Shown piece after piece: positions 10,601-21,600 of a stretch of 64,000 nt of DNA (position 1 is its first letter; each line of letters opens with the position of its first letter). The translations under genes were made by a program, and so were the position numbers. Source of the stretch: Sergeia podlipaevii (lineage: Eukaryota > Euglenozoa > Kinetoplastea > Trypanosomatida > Trypanosomatidae); contig JASANZ010002266.1 in assembly GCA_030849805.1 (NCBI GenBank), positions 62,001-126,000 on the forward strand, in the 5' to 3' direction. Under the pieces are notes generated by a model. That model saw nothing but the letters and a program-made list of their open reading frames with translations, was not told the DNA's origin and made no database searches.

Positions 10601-12040
10601 ACCGTCCGTGTAAGCAGCAAGCTTGAACGCGGAGGACATCCAGTAGGAACGCAGCGCAAGCAGTTCCTCCTTACACGCTGTCTCACTGCTGCGGCCTTCA
10701 TTCAATGAAGGAAGTGTGAAGAGCGCCAGCCACTCATCCACCAGCAGAGTAGCTACCCTCTGCACCAGAGGTTCGTCCTCGTTGGTAACCGTCACGCTTG
10801 CCATCTGAAAGGCATCCGCGGCACTATGTGCACCGAGTGGCAGCGCGTGAGACTTCCCCTCCTCTTCTTCTTCATTTTTCATCCCTTCGCTAGCCTTCTT
10901 GACACCGCCCGCCGCTGCACTTGCGGGTGCGTCTGGTATAACGCCACACTTCCTGTGACCACTTCGTCCCCGCCTGCCGGTCTTGGCATTCTGCTTCCCC
11001 TTCCGTGGCGGGCGAGGCGAGAGATCCCACGATATGCGGAATTTCGTGGAAGAAGAAGAAGAAAAGAACGACTTTGCGCGCGGTGCACCGCTGACACCTC
11101 GACTGGGATGAAGATGCGAGTGCCGCTGCTTCTGCTCCTCCTCCTCCTCGACTCGTGGAAGTTTCGGTGCTCTGCCCCTGCCCCTGCCACGTCCTCGTCC
11201 GCTGCCACGTGTCGCAACGAATGAAGACGATAACTTCTGAGTGAGGTCCGCGTCCTGCGAATCGCCGGGCAGGCCTTGGGGTACCATATCTGAAGAGGAC
11301 GCAGAAGAAGAGACATCGGAGGCACCCGATGAGGACTCGGAGGAGTGGTCTGAAAACGAGAAGGTTGCGGAGGTGCTGCTGTCTGCCGCGCTGAGATTTC
11401 CCTCTCCCTCCTCTTCGCCAATGACAGTTTCTCTATGTGCACGACGATTGTGTCCACTGTTTACTTCAAATCTCTTCGTGTCTTTCTTCCTCTTCTTCGT
11501 CGTCTCAGACGCTTCAACTTCGTATACTTCAATGATATTCAGGAAGTGAAGCGCGTTTAACGCCCATACGCTGTAGCGCAAAGCGGCGACTGCCGCGCCT
11601 TCCTCACCGCGAGTAAGAGGCGAGGGTCTACGGCTGTTCATGCTACTCAGCAATGAGAGACTTTCCCTGGGTTCGCTACTGCTGCTGCTACTGCCGTCAC
11701 CACCATCGCAAAGCACGCAACGGTGCGCGCGTAGTAGAGCGTAGTCAGGGGCTGCGACACAGCCTGAATGCAATATCAGCGCCAGAAGAAGAATGTCACT
11801 GCCCAGCACTCGCCGCCAGACACAGAAGCAGTGTCGCCAGCGCGCATAACTCTCCTGGAGAAAGTGAGTCTCCAGCCTAGGGGTAATATAAGACGAACCT
11901 CGATCGCAAGGATATCTCTGTTCGCTATGAGAGGGCGGTAAGGCAGCTAAGCCTCCCGCCCCAGAGCTAGTTAGTGAAGTGCCACATAAGAAATCGTGCA
12001 AAGGTGGCAGCAGGCGCTCAACCACACGAGTGGACGTCAT
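7661..12040 (-). CDS. Hypothetical protein, 1459 aa, with an RG-repeat
   Basis: I do not recognise this protein. It is long and patchy: more ordered, Leu-rich segments (about residues 50-110, 150-175 and 405-520, and parts of the C-terminal half) alternate with Ser-, Gln-, His- and Gly-rich low-complexity regions. Residues 279-290 form an RG repeat (GRGRGRGRGR), a type of sequence often found in RNA-binding or arginine-methylated proteins. Lys/Arg-rich stretches follow (about 290-370). No signal peptide or convincing transmembrane helix is seen. The ATG at 12040 opens a single uninterrupted frame. Candidate leader-splice acceptors lie 100-300 nt upstream, including one after a (CT)n tract near 12323-12360. 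The long uniform frame makes it a real gene; its role is unknown. Confidence 0.75.
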   Translation of the reverse strand: MTSTRVVERLLPPLHDFLCGTSLTSSGAGGLAALPPSHSEQRYPCDRGSSYITPRLETHFLQESYARWRHCFCVWRRVLGSDILLLALILHSGCVAAPDYALLRAHRCVLCDGGDGSSSSSSEPRESLSLLSSMNSRRPSPLTRGEEGAAVAALRYSVWALNALHFLNIIEVYEVEASETTKKRKKDTKRFEVNSGHNRRAHRETVIGEEEGEGNLSAADSSTSATFSFSDHSSESSSGASDVSSSASSSDMVPQGLPGDSQDADLTQKLSSSFVATRGSGRGRGRGRGRAPKLPRVEEEEEQKQRHSHLHPSRGVSGAPRAKSFFSSSSSTKFRISWDLSPRPPRKGKQNAKTGRRGRSGHRKCGVIPDAPASAAAGGVKKASEGMKNEEEEEGKSHALPLGAHSAADAFQMASVTVTNEDEPLVQRVATLLVDEWLALFTLPSLNEGRSSETACKEELLALRSYWMSSAFKLAAYTDGTHSALLEENVHIQSLLARQNITAQSASELLHCSIPSILNCLVMEEVWCVPSSSSRPSVAHGGKLSCGTPLDSFFYDQTHSHKEAVQVRPLVLPPPVMMLPLHLLGKHSRVAVWVPTRSARASGSTSKSHHSNATPSSVVSGNHHRHHSHVATAGTGATAQTLLVKGEFMACEIISDGFHYTRTLAHLQGTPAPVDSNSSGGGVRRNAGGFAPPKERLTGGDGGTSAGLATQSAPAWRMSLGVRLLDEAEGSALSGLSSVTAVDELMPRLGMSGDGSAATRLWQPIHSAMPGYLRVDVATPRVLLALPIPARDAKRADDQQSDQHQRSGNQSNGSVKKRGALSAKERALRKRSLQQSALATVASSSSFISSYSLSMLDGVTLTVLSGSQSLYHSYNHGILGRPQQQQCPALKWLGAVCSVRTPGGGRQATSRATMARDAIACVAQYVAHTARRVLAVRTSLRLPRADTMLSLGGHVPLHSIAGGEGMVARGAKGRCSPSEHDNNSKAGSPSVHQQHAGIGKGKHRAFTSTQQQQHGEEVNDSSATGDEIRTDNTTTTTEKAEAALAEMQLEAVAEAAASLTLLSLLLSYNIRLPLVEQPQVALWLVEQTSLVTDVALATSAPVPRLLIACGYALCLLPHRPQSQLIAVGLLGELGARQLHGLFAEPANTKAATPTHAMKQGHRRVQSAALSSSRGKPHNDGSQDDVHLWWGIFQNLVLRDEYIPGQLHTGVWQLVQSVEKSIAAAVAILLRRSAPPRFRATQQQLLPCTSTAATTNGSVREMKKLGGFAAGVRLGGRARRDGRGICLSPAGKSLRRGGVNVVADGSLPSSQKLSESKSEVAGVALKQSAMEDKHVQDLGFGEGEQQNRMEPEAEMLYGDAVVVGECPSVMVLGRGAVMLLPRGAWTWCSDQSRYPFSSSAAAASATSSQFLSLSDDRSEEAASDQAPVLGDRWTATERQRALRASMAALWLRLETTSWQS

Positions 12041-12870
12041 GCATCAACACGCAAATATTAAAATTATCAATTGATGTCTCTTTCTCGCCTATATATGTTT
12101 TTTCGTCTTTTTGCTGCGTACGCCTCCCTTTAAAGGTTATCAAACCTAAAAGTATATATATATATACCTTTTCCCTTTGTTTAGTATAGAAGATATGGTG
12201 TGTCCATAAAAAAAAAAAATATTTAAAAAGGAAATACAGGTAGTAGTAACAGTATTCTATTCTATCTCCAGTATAAGGCAACCCTCCAGCTTACTTATGC
12301 TTTGAATATAATTCTCTTGAAACAGAGAAAGAGAGAGAGAGAGAGAGAGAAGAGAAAAGGCAATAGTACATGTAGAAGTGAATCAATAGCAGCAAGAAAA
12401 AAAAAAAAAAGACATGCGCAAAAATACATAAGGGAGCGAACCTGTACATACTTTAACAAGAGAACACAAACACTAGTGAGGTGAAGAATAGAGGTGGTAA
12501 ACACAGCACATTGAGAACGTAAGTAATATATATATATATATATCATTTTTTTCATTGTGTGTACGTCTGTCACATCTATTGTGTGAACGATCGATATCAG
12601 CAGTGGATAACAAATATATTCGCAAAAGAAAAGAGGGTTTAAAATAGAAAGAAAGAGAGCAATAGGACAGAATGAAGGGGAGGGGAGCGGGAGAAACATA
12701 TGCTAAGATCCTCTCATGCCTAATTCCTATCACATGAAAATGATAAATACAATAGGAGTAAAAAGAAAACCCTTTCGATTGCCAGTGTTGCCTCTCGCTA
12801 CCCCCTCTACAAGCGTATATATATACGAATGCACGCCCTCTCCCTAAGCAGTGATGACAATACCACTAAC
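12041..12870. other. Intergenic spacer
   Basis: No gene is seen. A (GA)n tract at about 12323-12358 reads as a pyrimidine tract on the coding strand and could direct trans-splicing of the 1459-aa gene. There are (TA)n runs at about 12152-12166 and 12527-12542. Confidence 0.65.
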
Positions 12871-13776
12871 CTAGTCGCATGCATTATACAAGTAGTCCAT
12901 GAGCTGTACAGCACTGCCCTTGTTCATCATGCGGCGGAACTCGGGGTCAGTAATGCGAAGAAACATATTCTGTCGCTTCTCATCAGCAAGAGAGCTGGGC
13001 ACAGAAGGCAGACCCTTAGCAACCGCCTCCGCGTACCGCACCGCCTGCTCCTTTATAAACTGAGTGTCAGCGCTATTCTTGTCTGGGAAGATGGTCGCAG
13101 AAAATTTTATAAACCCCGCGGTGTACTCATGGCCAGGAAAGATAAAAGTGCACTCGTCTGCTGCGGCCTCACCCAAGGAGCTTCCTTCATTCAGTTTGTA
13201 GACCTTCTCCATTGCTGCGCACATGTCCTGCGCGTCGCCTTCAAAGAAAGCACCAAGTCCCGCGATAAACATTGTATCCCCCGTAAACAAAGCCGCTCCA
13301 TCACCGGCGCTCTTGGGGTGGTGAACGCGATACATGACGTGACCCTTCGTGTGGCACGGTACATCTAGCACATCCACGCGAAGTTCGCCCACACTGAAGG
13401 TATCCCCTTCCTTCACCGCGTGCGTTGCTCCTGGGATGCTGTCGTTGCGACCTCCATAAATACGAAACGTGTTCGCAGTGATGGCACCGCTATTGTTATG
13501 CGACGAAAGTATCAAATTGCGCAGCTTCTCATTGCCGCCAGAGTGGTCCCAGTGCTTGTGAGTCGTAAGAATAGTCGACAGAGAAAATTTGGGGTTGTCC
13601 AGGAGTTTGGCGCCGCGCATGTACGCAATAACAGGATCAATATCCGCATTTACATCGACTGCTGCCAAGGCCCCAGTGGCATTGTCTTTGATCAGGTAAG
13701 AAAAGTTGTCTTTGAGGGTTGGCACCACTGTGACAGAGAAGACAGAACCAAAATCCTTTGTGAGAGCCTGGCGCAT
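12871..13776 (-). CDS. GLO2: Glyoxalase II (hydroxyacylglutathione/trypanothione hydrolase)
   Basis: This metallo-beta-lactamase-fold thioesterase of the methylglyoxal detoxification pathway hydrolyses S-lactoyl-thiol to D-lactate and free thiol; in trypanosomatids the thiol is normally trypanothione. With the start at 13776 the protein has 301 aa. All metal-binding motifs are present: T72-H-K-H-W-D-H78, H146 in CHTKGH, D167 in TGDTMF and H216 in PGHEYT. The frame is open for 52 codons further upstream (to 13932). A C6T8 tract followed by AG at 13836-13835 falls between that extension and the chosen ATG, so the extension should be absent from the mRNA. The extension is also Cys/Phe-rich and unlike the family. 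No targeting peptide is obvious, so a cytosolic enzyme is likely. Confidence 0.93.
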   Translation of the reverse strand: MRQALTKDFGSVFSVTVVPTLKDNFSYLIKDNATGALAAVDVNADIDPVIAYMRGAKLLDNPKFSLSTILTTHKHWDHSGGNEKLRNLILSSHNNSGAITANTFRIYGGRNDSIPGATHAVKEGDTFSVGELRVDVLDVPCHTKGHVMYRVHHPKSAGDGAALFTGDTMFIAGLGAFFEGDAQDMCAAMEKVYKLNEGSSLGEAAADECTFIFPGHEYTAGFIKFSATIFPDKNSADTQFIKEQAVRYAEAVAKGLPSVPSSLADEKRQNMFLRITDPEFRRMMNKGSAVQLMDYLYNACD

Positions 13777-14722
13777 GCTTGCCCACCTCACTGTACACTG
13801 TTGATATAAATTCTTCCTTTTATCAGTTTTAGTTCTAAAATACATCAAAAAAAAGGGGGGGTGAGGCGCACATAAAAGTAAATAGAAATTCATAGCACAT
13901 GTGGGTTTCAAAAAGCAACAACAAGAAAACATTTAAGACAAGCTCAGATGTCACCCAACTACATGTCTGCATCTGGCCAGAAAACAAAACGAAAGCAAAA
14001 AGGTCAAAAATCGCATCTGCACCGCTGCCATTTCTCAGTGCAATGCTTGAAAGTCACTCAAGACGACCCATATCTAATTTGTTGCGCGTTAGTGCCCACC
14101 CCACACTACCAAAGGCATGAAATAACAAAAAGAGAAGTAAAGAAATGACGTGCATACGTACGTATATATATATGTGTTAGTATCTCAAAGCATGTTCCAT
14201 TCATACCAACAACATCCTGTCTCATGTGTGTATGTGCGCACAATGATAAAGTAATGAACGTAGACAAAAAAGAAAAGAGAGAGAAAGAAGAAAAGGAAGG
14301 AAAAAAAAGACAGCAAAAAAAAAAACTATGTTGTATGTGAGGCCATCCAGCTGCTGCGTATCGCCTTTACAGCGTTCTTTATATTCTTTGATTTCTTCTA
14401 CTTTTTTCCTCTCCCTCCAGCATGCACTCTCCCTCTCTCTCTCTCTCTTTCATCCGTACACATACAAAAAGAAAGAGAGACAGTGCAATGGCGTCTCTGC
14501 CCCATCCTTCATCTACTGTCAAGACAAAAATAACACTGAACGGTGCCAACATCTGCACACACACACAGACATACATTCACGTATCCATACATGATTAGAT
14601 GAGTACACATATACACGCACACATCAACGCCAAATTGTAATAGTAATGGCCCTCGCGTCTGCCGCCACATTCATCCCTCTCCCTCTCTCCCTCTTTCTTC
14701 TTCTTCCTTCCCCTTCTCATGT
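13777..14722. other. Intergenic spacer
   Basis: No gene is seen. Below 14722 the plus strand is CT-rich (about 14675-14720 and 14420-14450), so the Rpt3 3' UTR is GA-rich. A-rich homopolymers lie at 14270-14330 and short AT and CA repeats elsewhere. Minus-strand ORFs here are low-complexity. Confidence 0.65.
13835..13860 (-). promoter_or_regulatory. Trans-splice acceptor of the glyoxalase II gene
   Basis: On the coding strand, six C and eight T residues (13860-13847) are followed by the first AG at 13836-13835, which is 58 nt before the ATG at 13776. This is the classical kinetoplastid arrangement of pyrimidine tract, AG and short leader, and it fixes the start. Confidence 0.65.
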
Positions 14723-15931
14723 TTACGAGTAGAAGTCATACGTCTCCTCTCCAGTCTTCTTGATGACTGTGCGATACGCCTTCTCAATGTCTCTAGACAA
14801 GATAACGTAGCGGTTCTTGCGCACCGCGAGCATGCCAGCCTCTTGGCAAATGGCCTGAATGTCGGCACCGCTCAGCTTCTCTGGTCTCGTGACAAACTCC
14901 TCAAGATCAACCTCGGGCGACAAGTTCATCTTCGCAGTGCACACTTGAAAGACCAGTCGCTTCTGGCGTCTGTCAGGGAACGGGAACTCGATCTTGCGAT
15001 CCAAACGGCCAGGACGCAGCAGAGCAGGATCGAGAGTATCCCAGCGGTTGGTGGCCATAATCACCTTCACATTGGTGGTCTGGTCAAAGCCATCCATTTG
15101 GGTCAGCAACTCCACAAGCACACGCTGCACTTCGCGATCCGCACCTGTTTGCGCATCAAAGCGCTTCGTAGCGATAGAGTCCACCTCGTCAATGAAAATG
15201 ATTGAAGGCGCGTTCTCGCGAGCGAGGCGAAAAACGTCACGCACCTTTCGCGGGCCCTCGCCGAGGTACTTCTGTACAAACTCGCTGCCCACCACACGAA
15301 TAAAGGAGGCCTTCGTGTGCTGTGCGACTGCCTTCACCAGCATCGTCTTACCTGTACCAGGAGGCCCATAGAGGAGCACACCACGCGGGGGATCAATACC
15401 AATCTGTTGATATAGTCCCGCGTGAGTGAGCGGCAGCTCAACCGCTTCACGAATTTCTTGCTTCTGCATATCCAGACCTCCCACATCGGAGTAGGTCACG
15501 TCGGGGCGATCGTTCGAGTTGAGGAGTGTAATGGTGGCGTCTGTCTCGCTGGGCAGCAACTGCACGCACGCATTGCTGCTCTTGTGAAGTCCAACGCTGG
15601 CGTTTGGCTTGAGGTGCTCCTTGTTAAGAGTGGAAAGAATCTTCACAAAGTACTGTGTGCCACTCGTGCCACTGACAATGCCGCGAGAGGCATCCACTGC
15701 CTCTACAAAGTTGCCCAGAACAAGCGGGACGGCCTGAATACGTTTCACCTCCTGCTTTGCTGCGCTCTCCTCCTTCATTAGTTGATGAGTTTCTGTCTTA
15801 CAAATCATCGTCTTGAGATCAATATTGTTGATGGCCTTGATGAGGCGCTCGTACTCCTCATACAGAGAGGCGGGCACGCCGGCCGTGGCGTTGTCAACAC
15901 GCGGGCTCTCCGCGATCGGCTCTTTAATCAT
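14723..15931 (-). CDS. RPT3: 26S proteasome regulatory ATPase subunit Rpt3
   Basis: This AAA+ ATPase is one of six in the base ring of the 19S regulatory particle that unfolds ubiquitylated substrates. With the start at 15931 it has 402 aa, the usual length for Rpt3. It has an N-terminal coiled coil (about 20-65), an OB domain (about 65-135, with the Rpt3-type [12 protein letters not shown] and LKPNASV segments), Walker A GPPGTGKT (189-196), Walker B IIFIDE (244-249), the Arg-finger region [10 protein letters not shown] and a C-terminal FYS that satisfies the HbYX motif which docks into the 20S alpha ring. The match to human Rpt3 (PSMC4) is close throughout. The frame runs 57 codons upstream, but a T-rich tract and AG just before ATG 15931 point to this start. 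Confidence 0.96.
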   Translation of the reverse strand: MIKEPIAESPRVDNATAGVPASLYEEYERLIKAINNIDLKTMICKTETHQLMKEESAAKQEVKRIQAVPLVLGNFVEAVDASRGIVSGTSGTQYFVKILSTLNKEHLKPNASVGLHKSSNACVQLLPSETDATITLLNSNDRPDVTYSDVGGLDMQKQEIREAVELPLTHAGLYQQIGIDPPRGVLLYGPPGTGKTMLVKAVAQHTKASFIRVVGSEFVQKYLGEGPRKVRDVFRLARENAPSIIFIDEVDSIATKRFDAQTGADREVQRVLVELLTQMDGFDQTTNVKVIMATNRWDTLDPALLRPGRLDRKIEFPFPDRRQKRLVFQVCTAKMNLSPEVDLEEFVTRPEKLSGADIQAICQEAGMLAVRKNRYVILSRDIEKAYRTVIKKTGEETYDFYS

Positions 15932-18514
15932 TATCTTTTTTTCTGGAAATGCAACAAAAAAAGTCTTCTCGCGGGAGTCGTTTAGCTGATTGCAATTTCT
16001 CTCACAGTATGCACGTGTGTGTATGTATGCACGAACACAACAGCAGAAGAAAGAAAATAGCAAATATAGAAAGATGGTGCACTGAGAATTGAGAAATCGC
16101 AATAATAATAATAATAATAATAATAAAGTAAAACACTAACAAATGACAGCTACACTGCTGCTGTAGTACTAGTAACTCGGTAATTGTATGTGCGCACGCC
16201 TAAGAAGGTAGGCGACGGGAGAGCAAAAACAAAACAAAAAAGAAGCACCGCCACTGGAATGTATAGAATTTGCTAAGAAATAACTAAAAGTACAAAAAAA
16301 TGTAACAATGAAAACACTGAGTGTTAAAGAGAGAGGAAGAGTGTTATAACATAAAAAAAAAAAAGCAACAACAATAACAATAGATGTTCAGAGATCAGCG
16401 GAGCAGTCTAGACAAAAAAAAAAAGCCTATAGCTGTGCACTGGCGTACGTTGAGCTGTTTTGATTTATCATATACTATACTACTCAGTCATTCATGATCA
16501 TGGTGTACATAGATGTGTGAACTCACAGAAAAGAAAAAGGGGGATAAAGACACACATATATGCGGTTACGGGGACATTTTGATAATTAGTGGTTGTAGAG
16601 GTTGACTAAGAAGAAAAAAGAAAAAGAGAATTTACAACCACGAGAAAAAAGTTTTTGGCAAAGCACAGCGACATTTGAAAATTATTACAAAAAACAAAAA
16701 ACGAAGAACGCGTAGATACGACTCGAATCACAATCAATGAAAACAAAGGTGTATACATATAAGCACATGATAATAGTGATTCCAATAGAATAGTTGTAGA
16801 CACCTGCAACACTAACACAAATACCAAAAAAAAAAGGTCAATACGAGAAACCAACTATATCAAAAAAAAAAGAGGTTAAACACCCACACGCACGCACACG
16901 CGTCTACATACATCCATAACGCAAGCCGCAGTACTTCAGTATATCAAAAAAAAGCAGAATGCAACAACAAAAAAAAGTAGTAGCATGTATATGCATTTTT
17001 TGAACTTCAGGGTAAATAGAAAGGTATAAAAAGATATATATATATATATATATATAAAGAAATCAAGCTTCCCCAGCAATAAAGGGACATGTGCGTGCAA
17101 AAGCGAAATCATGACAAATAAAAGTAACTAAACAAAACGAAAAAAATAAAATTACAAAGATGAAACACCCAACAACCAAAACGCATGAAAAGATAATAAT
17201 AAAAATAAAAATAAAAGAAATACAAAATGTTGCGACAGGCAACAAATACAGACACACATACACAAAGGTGCACATAGACACATAAAAGTATCTAAGAAAG
17301 AGAAAAAAAAAGCAGGAAATAGCGTGTGCTTTTCCCGCGCGTTTCTCCTCCTGTGCTCTGCCTCCTTGCCACCTACATTCTTATCCCCGTACACCATGCG
17401 TCCATTTCCCAACATATATATATATTCAAATCCGCACACGAACAAAAACAAAACACACCATAAGCATATACATACTTAGGAGAAAGGGGTGCAGGCTTGC
17501 ACACGGGCGGTATGAAGTGATGTTTCCACGTTTTAGCATGCAAGCATTTCCGTCTACGTGAAAACAATAGATGCAAGTGAAAGAAAAAAAAAGAAGATAA
17601 TAAAAGAAAGTATTCCTTAATATTCAGTAGCAGCGTCCGTTGGCCTGCTTACAAATGCGTTGATCTACCATATACGTTAGCGCATAAAAGAGAAAAAGAG
17701 AGAGAAAAAATACCCAACAACAACAAAAAAGGTGGGATTTTAATTTCCTCCTTCCGTCTCTCTCTCCTCTCTCTCTATATATAATAAAAGCACAACAAAA
17801 TAAAAACAAAAAGGACTGAAGGAAAGCAAAGAAGGTGGCACCAATGCATGACCCTTTTCGTTTTTTCCCCCCTCTATTCTCAAATATATCGTCCTCTCTA
17901 CAATATACACTTATGGTCTCTGTGCCACTGAAACACCACGACCAGTGGCGAGCAATATCACGCTCGCCTCAGAATAAAAATACAAAAAGATTACAATATC
18001 AAATAGTGAAAAAAAAAAGCATTAATGATAATATTAATAATAATAATATTAATAATAATAATCAAAAAGTAAACGAAAGAAAAGAGAAAGAAAAACATAA
18101 ATAAGAAAATTGGAAAATAGATGCACCTTCGACACATGCCAGTAGCAAACTCCCTCATAAAAAAAAAAAAAAACAGCAGCAACAACGGAAAAAAAAAACA
18201 GTTCAACGGCTGAGTACACTCATATACGCGATGCTGCTGTGTTATTGTACATCGACTTGACAAGCCAACACCCACGCGATACCAATGTTTTTTTTCGTTC
18301 GTTCGTCAACGCTTTCAGCATATATCACTGCAGTCGTACACACACGCACACAGACATGCAGACCATACACAGCGGTATTGAGCGTTACCGTAGCGCAGTG
18401 CGGGCACCTATACACATACTCCAATCATATATGTTTCTCACCTTTTCTGTTTATTTTTTAAAGCAAAATATGTCAAACAAACTGCCCCCCAGCCATATAT
18501 ATANNNNNNNNNNN

Positions 18515-18548
<34 letters not shown>

Positions 18549-18600
18549 TCGTGTGTAGAGGAGAAATCAGATCTAGCGCAAAAATAGAGCAGTACACACT
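15932..18600. other. Long gene-free spacer, 2.7 kb
   Basis: This is the longest spacer in the window. It is A-rich on the plus strand and packed with simple repeats: (AAT)n at about 16101-16124, (TA)n at about 17035-17056, (AAT)n at 18025-18062, A-runs throughout, and an AT microsatellite with an assembly gap (18495-18544). ORFs on both strands have the composition of noise. It must contain the Rpt3 leader and the 3' UTR of the gene ending at 18601. A non-coding RNA gene cannot be excluded by eye. Confidence 0.55.
18495..18544. repeat. (AT)n microsatellite containing an 11-N assembly gap
   Basis: Alternating AT runs from 18495 to 18544 and is interrupted by 11 N at 18504-18514. The true repeat length is therefore unknown. 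It lies about 60 nt past the stop codon of the gene at 18601-22230 and does not break a coding region. Confidence 0.95.
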
Positions 18601-21600
18601 TCACATCGATATCCCACCGCGCAGCTTGGCTGCCTCCTCCCTCCAGCGCCGTAGCTCCTCACGCTGTCTATCTGCATCTGTCATGCTCCTGCCTGCGTCA
18701 GCACCAATGCTTTCCTCCGCCGCTGCTGCGCGCTCGCGTTCCTCTTGGAGATGAACCATCTGTGATCGCATTACCGCCGCCTCCTCTTCTCGCGTACTCG
18801 CAGTAATGGACTCCTTACGTCCGCCACCGTCGTGGCTGCTGCACCCAACTGTAGTGGTGGCGGCTAGTGGGCCCCCAACGCACGTCGCGGAACTTGATGA
18901 CACAGCGGTGGCTACTGCCCCCATTGTACAGGGGGCGATGTTGTGAAGAAGCGACACATCAATACTCGCAGTTGGCGAGGGCTGAAGTGGCTGTAGACGG
19001 CCATTGTTGAGCGAAGAGAGAGAGCGCCGGTGGATGGAGCGGAGAGAATGCGAGTTCACTGATGTTGTGTCGAGCGCAGCGTCTTCTCGCGGTGGAAAGG
19101 TGCCCGCGTTTCCTCCGAGCGAGCTACCAAGAGGTCCAAGCATAAAAGCATCGTCGGTGCTCACCATTGTCCCTGAGAGACTCGCATTGGCCACCGAGAA
19201 ATGTCCACCAACATTGCGACCACCAGAGGACCCATTCATCAACGAGTTGGTACGAGATACTGATACCGTAATCGTTGGCAGCCTCATTGGCCCTTGTCCA
19301 CCACCGTTATTGCACGTGCTGGCGCCGAGTGGCCCGCTGCTGCTCTCCAGGTTGGCAGCCAGTGAAGCTGGACTAGCGCCTGGCGGAGGTGCTGGCACAA
19401 GACTGCTGTATACTTCAGGGAATTTAGTGAGCTCAAGGATGTTTGGACTGGCAGTAGTACCGACTCGCACCGACGGCACATTTTCCGTAGCTCTCAAAGG
19501 CTTTTGTGTAGCGGGGCCATTTGGTGGTGACGATACCTGTCCCTGCTGCTTCGCAGAATTAAGACTTGCATGTGGTGAGATGCCCGAATGCTCGTGCTGT
19601 TGACACTTCGCAGGCGGCGAGAGCGGCGTTGCGGAATGAAAAATGTTTGCCTGAGACAACGACAGGCTCTTGTTCTGGGTGCTTTTCTGCAAGACAAGAA
19701 GAGAAGCTTCCAATTGTGACGAGGGCGGATCAACACTAGCTTCACTACTACTGACAGCAACAGAGTCAGTTGGTGCGTCACGCACCTCACGACGCCTGCT
19801 GTGCCGCCTGGCACTCGTACTGAGCATCACATCCTCGCCACTCAAAAAGCTAGGGCCAGCAGCAGCAGCAGCAGACTTTGTAAGTTCCACCTCCCGGATG
19901 CGATTTGCGATATCCCCAAAAGAAATGGCGGCCGTCGGTACTTCAGGAGCAGCCACAACCACAGGAATAGCAGGAGTACTGGCCGTGGCCGTGGATGGTA
20001 CAGCCGCAGTCTCCTCCCCCTCCATCTCCTCCTTCCTTGAGGTGCGTCTGACCGTGCCCTCCTCCCCTGGTACCATCAGTTTCGTTGAGGCAAGCAGCGA
20101 CCCCCTTGAGCCTCGACTGGTAGTACTGGTCGGTTTCATCTGTGGTGGCAGAGGTGGCGGGCTTAGATCGTTGCCAGCAGCTGCCGTGGGCGACGTCGAC
20201 GGTCTCCCCGTTAACTCCGGTTCAGGAGTATGAGCTCGGCTTTCTCCAGTGGTGACGGCAAGCACATCAGCGGGCACACTACATTCCCGATCGTTATCAA
20301 CCATCGGGGACCGCGGAGATGATTTTTGGGGTACCGCCTTCGCCACTACCACCTCAGCACTCATAGGATCATTACTATTGTTTATACGCGCACATTTCTT
20401 CTTTTCCCTCTCCTCCGCGTCCTTCTTCTCCTCTGCTGCGGTGTTGTCACTACCTCCGGCCACTGCAGCACAGCTCCACCTACTCGTGTCTACGCACTTG
20501 GATTCCATCAGGGAGAAGGTTGTGCTAGTGTTATCGGTGTCTAGCGTGGGGGAGCACATGTGCTGTGGTGATGGAAGGCATATGATGTTACATTTCTCTA
20601 CTCTACTGACTGGTATGAATGGGGTGCAGGCTGCCGTCGTCCCTGCCCCCTCTTGCTGAGACGTTCGTCTACCTTTCATTGCAGAAAGAAGTTCCTCGCA
20701 CTGCTGGAGGCGCTGGTGTAGCAGCGAGGCCTCCATGCATGCCTGCGCTAACGACTGGCGAAGCTGCTCGTTGGTGGCCTCTGGATCAGCTAGAGTGGTA
20801 CGCACAGCAGCAGAGACCCCCTCCGTCGCAGACACCGTAAGCCCGCTAGAGTCCATACTACTAAGCGTGCACACGGTCCGGCTCAACCCTCTACTGGCGG
20901 GAGTACTCGCACACACGGTGATAGGAGAGACACTTGTCATCGCTCCTGTTGCAGGGCACATGCCATCCCCGGTACTGCGTGTGGAGGAAACTGAACAGGG
21001 TCGCTGCGCCCATACGGTCTCATGTGACCCGTTCACAACACTATTGCATTGACTATCAGGTGGTGTTAAGGTACTCACAGACGCACCAGACTGTGTATTC
21101 GTCGAAGCTGTTGCAGCCGCAGCCATCGAGTTCGCAATGTTCGAGTACTTCCTACGGAACGTGTTGCTCACCAACACCTCCGCCTCCCACTGCTTGAGAA
21201 GTTGGGCGGCAACACTACGCAGTTCCTCTAGATCCTGCGTGTCTGGCACGACGGTAATCACATCGCGAGTACGGTTCAAGTGATCCGCCCCGGAGACGGC
21301 AGCAAGCGCGGGGTATGCAGTTGCTTGTGTGGAGGTAGAGGCAGTGGTGGCTGTCGTCGTCGCTGTCCCTGAAGAAGTAGTGGAGAGCCGCGTGCGGCGG
21401 AGGGAGGAAAGCGGAGTTGCAGTGGTGCCACCACTTGCTCCATGCACACCACCATTGAGACCTCCTCCAGGGGAGCCGAATTGAAAGCGCAGCAGCGAGC
21501 TACTTTTCAGACTAGTCCTACCTAGCTGCTGCTGCCCACTCTCGCCTGCTAAGGCATGGGTTGCAGTGGTGAGCACTTCAGAGCCACTAGTTCCATCCAA

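Noticed and set aside
12871..13932. Longer glyoxalase II frame with a possible N-terminal targeting sequence
   Set aside because: The extra 52 codons lie upstream of a strong pyrimidine tract and AG and should not be in the mRNA.
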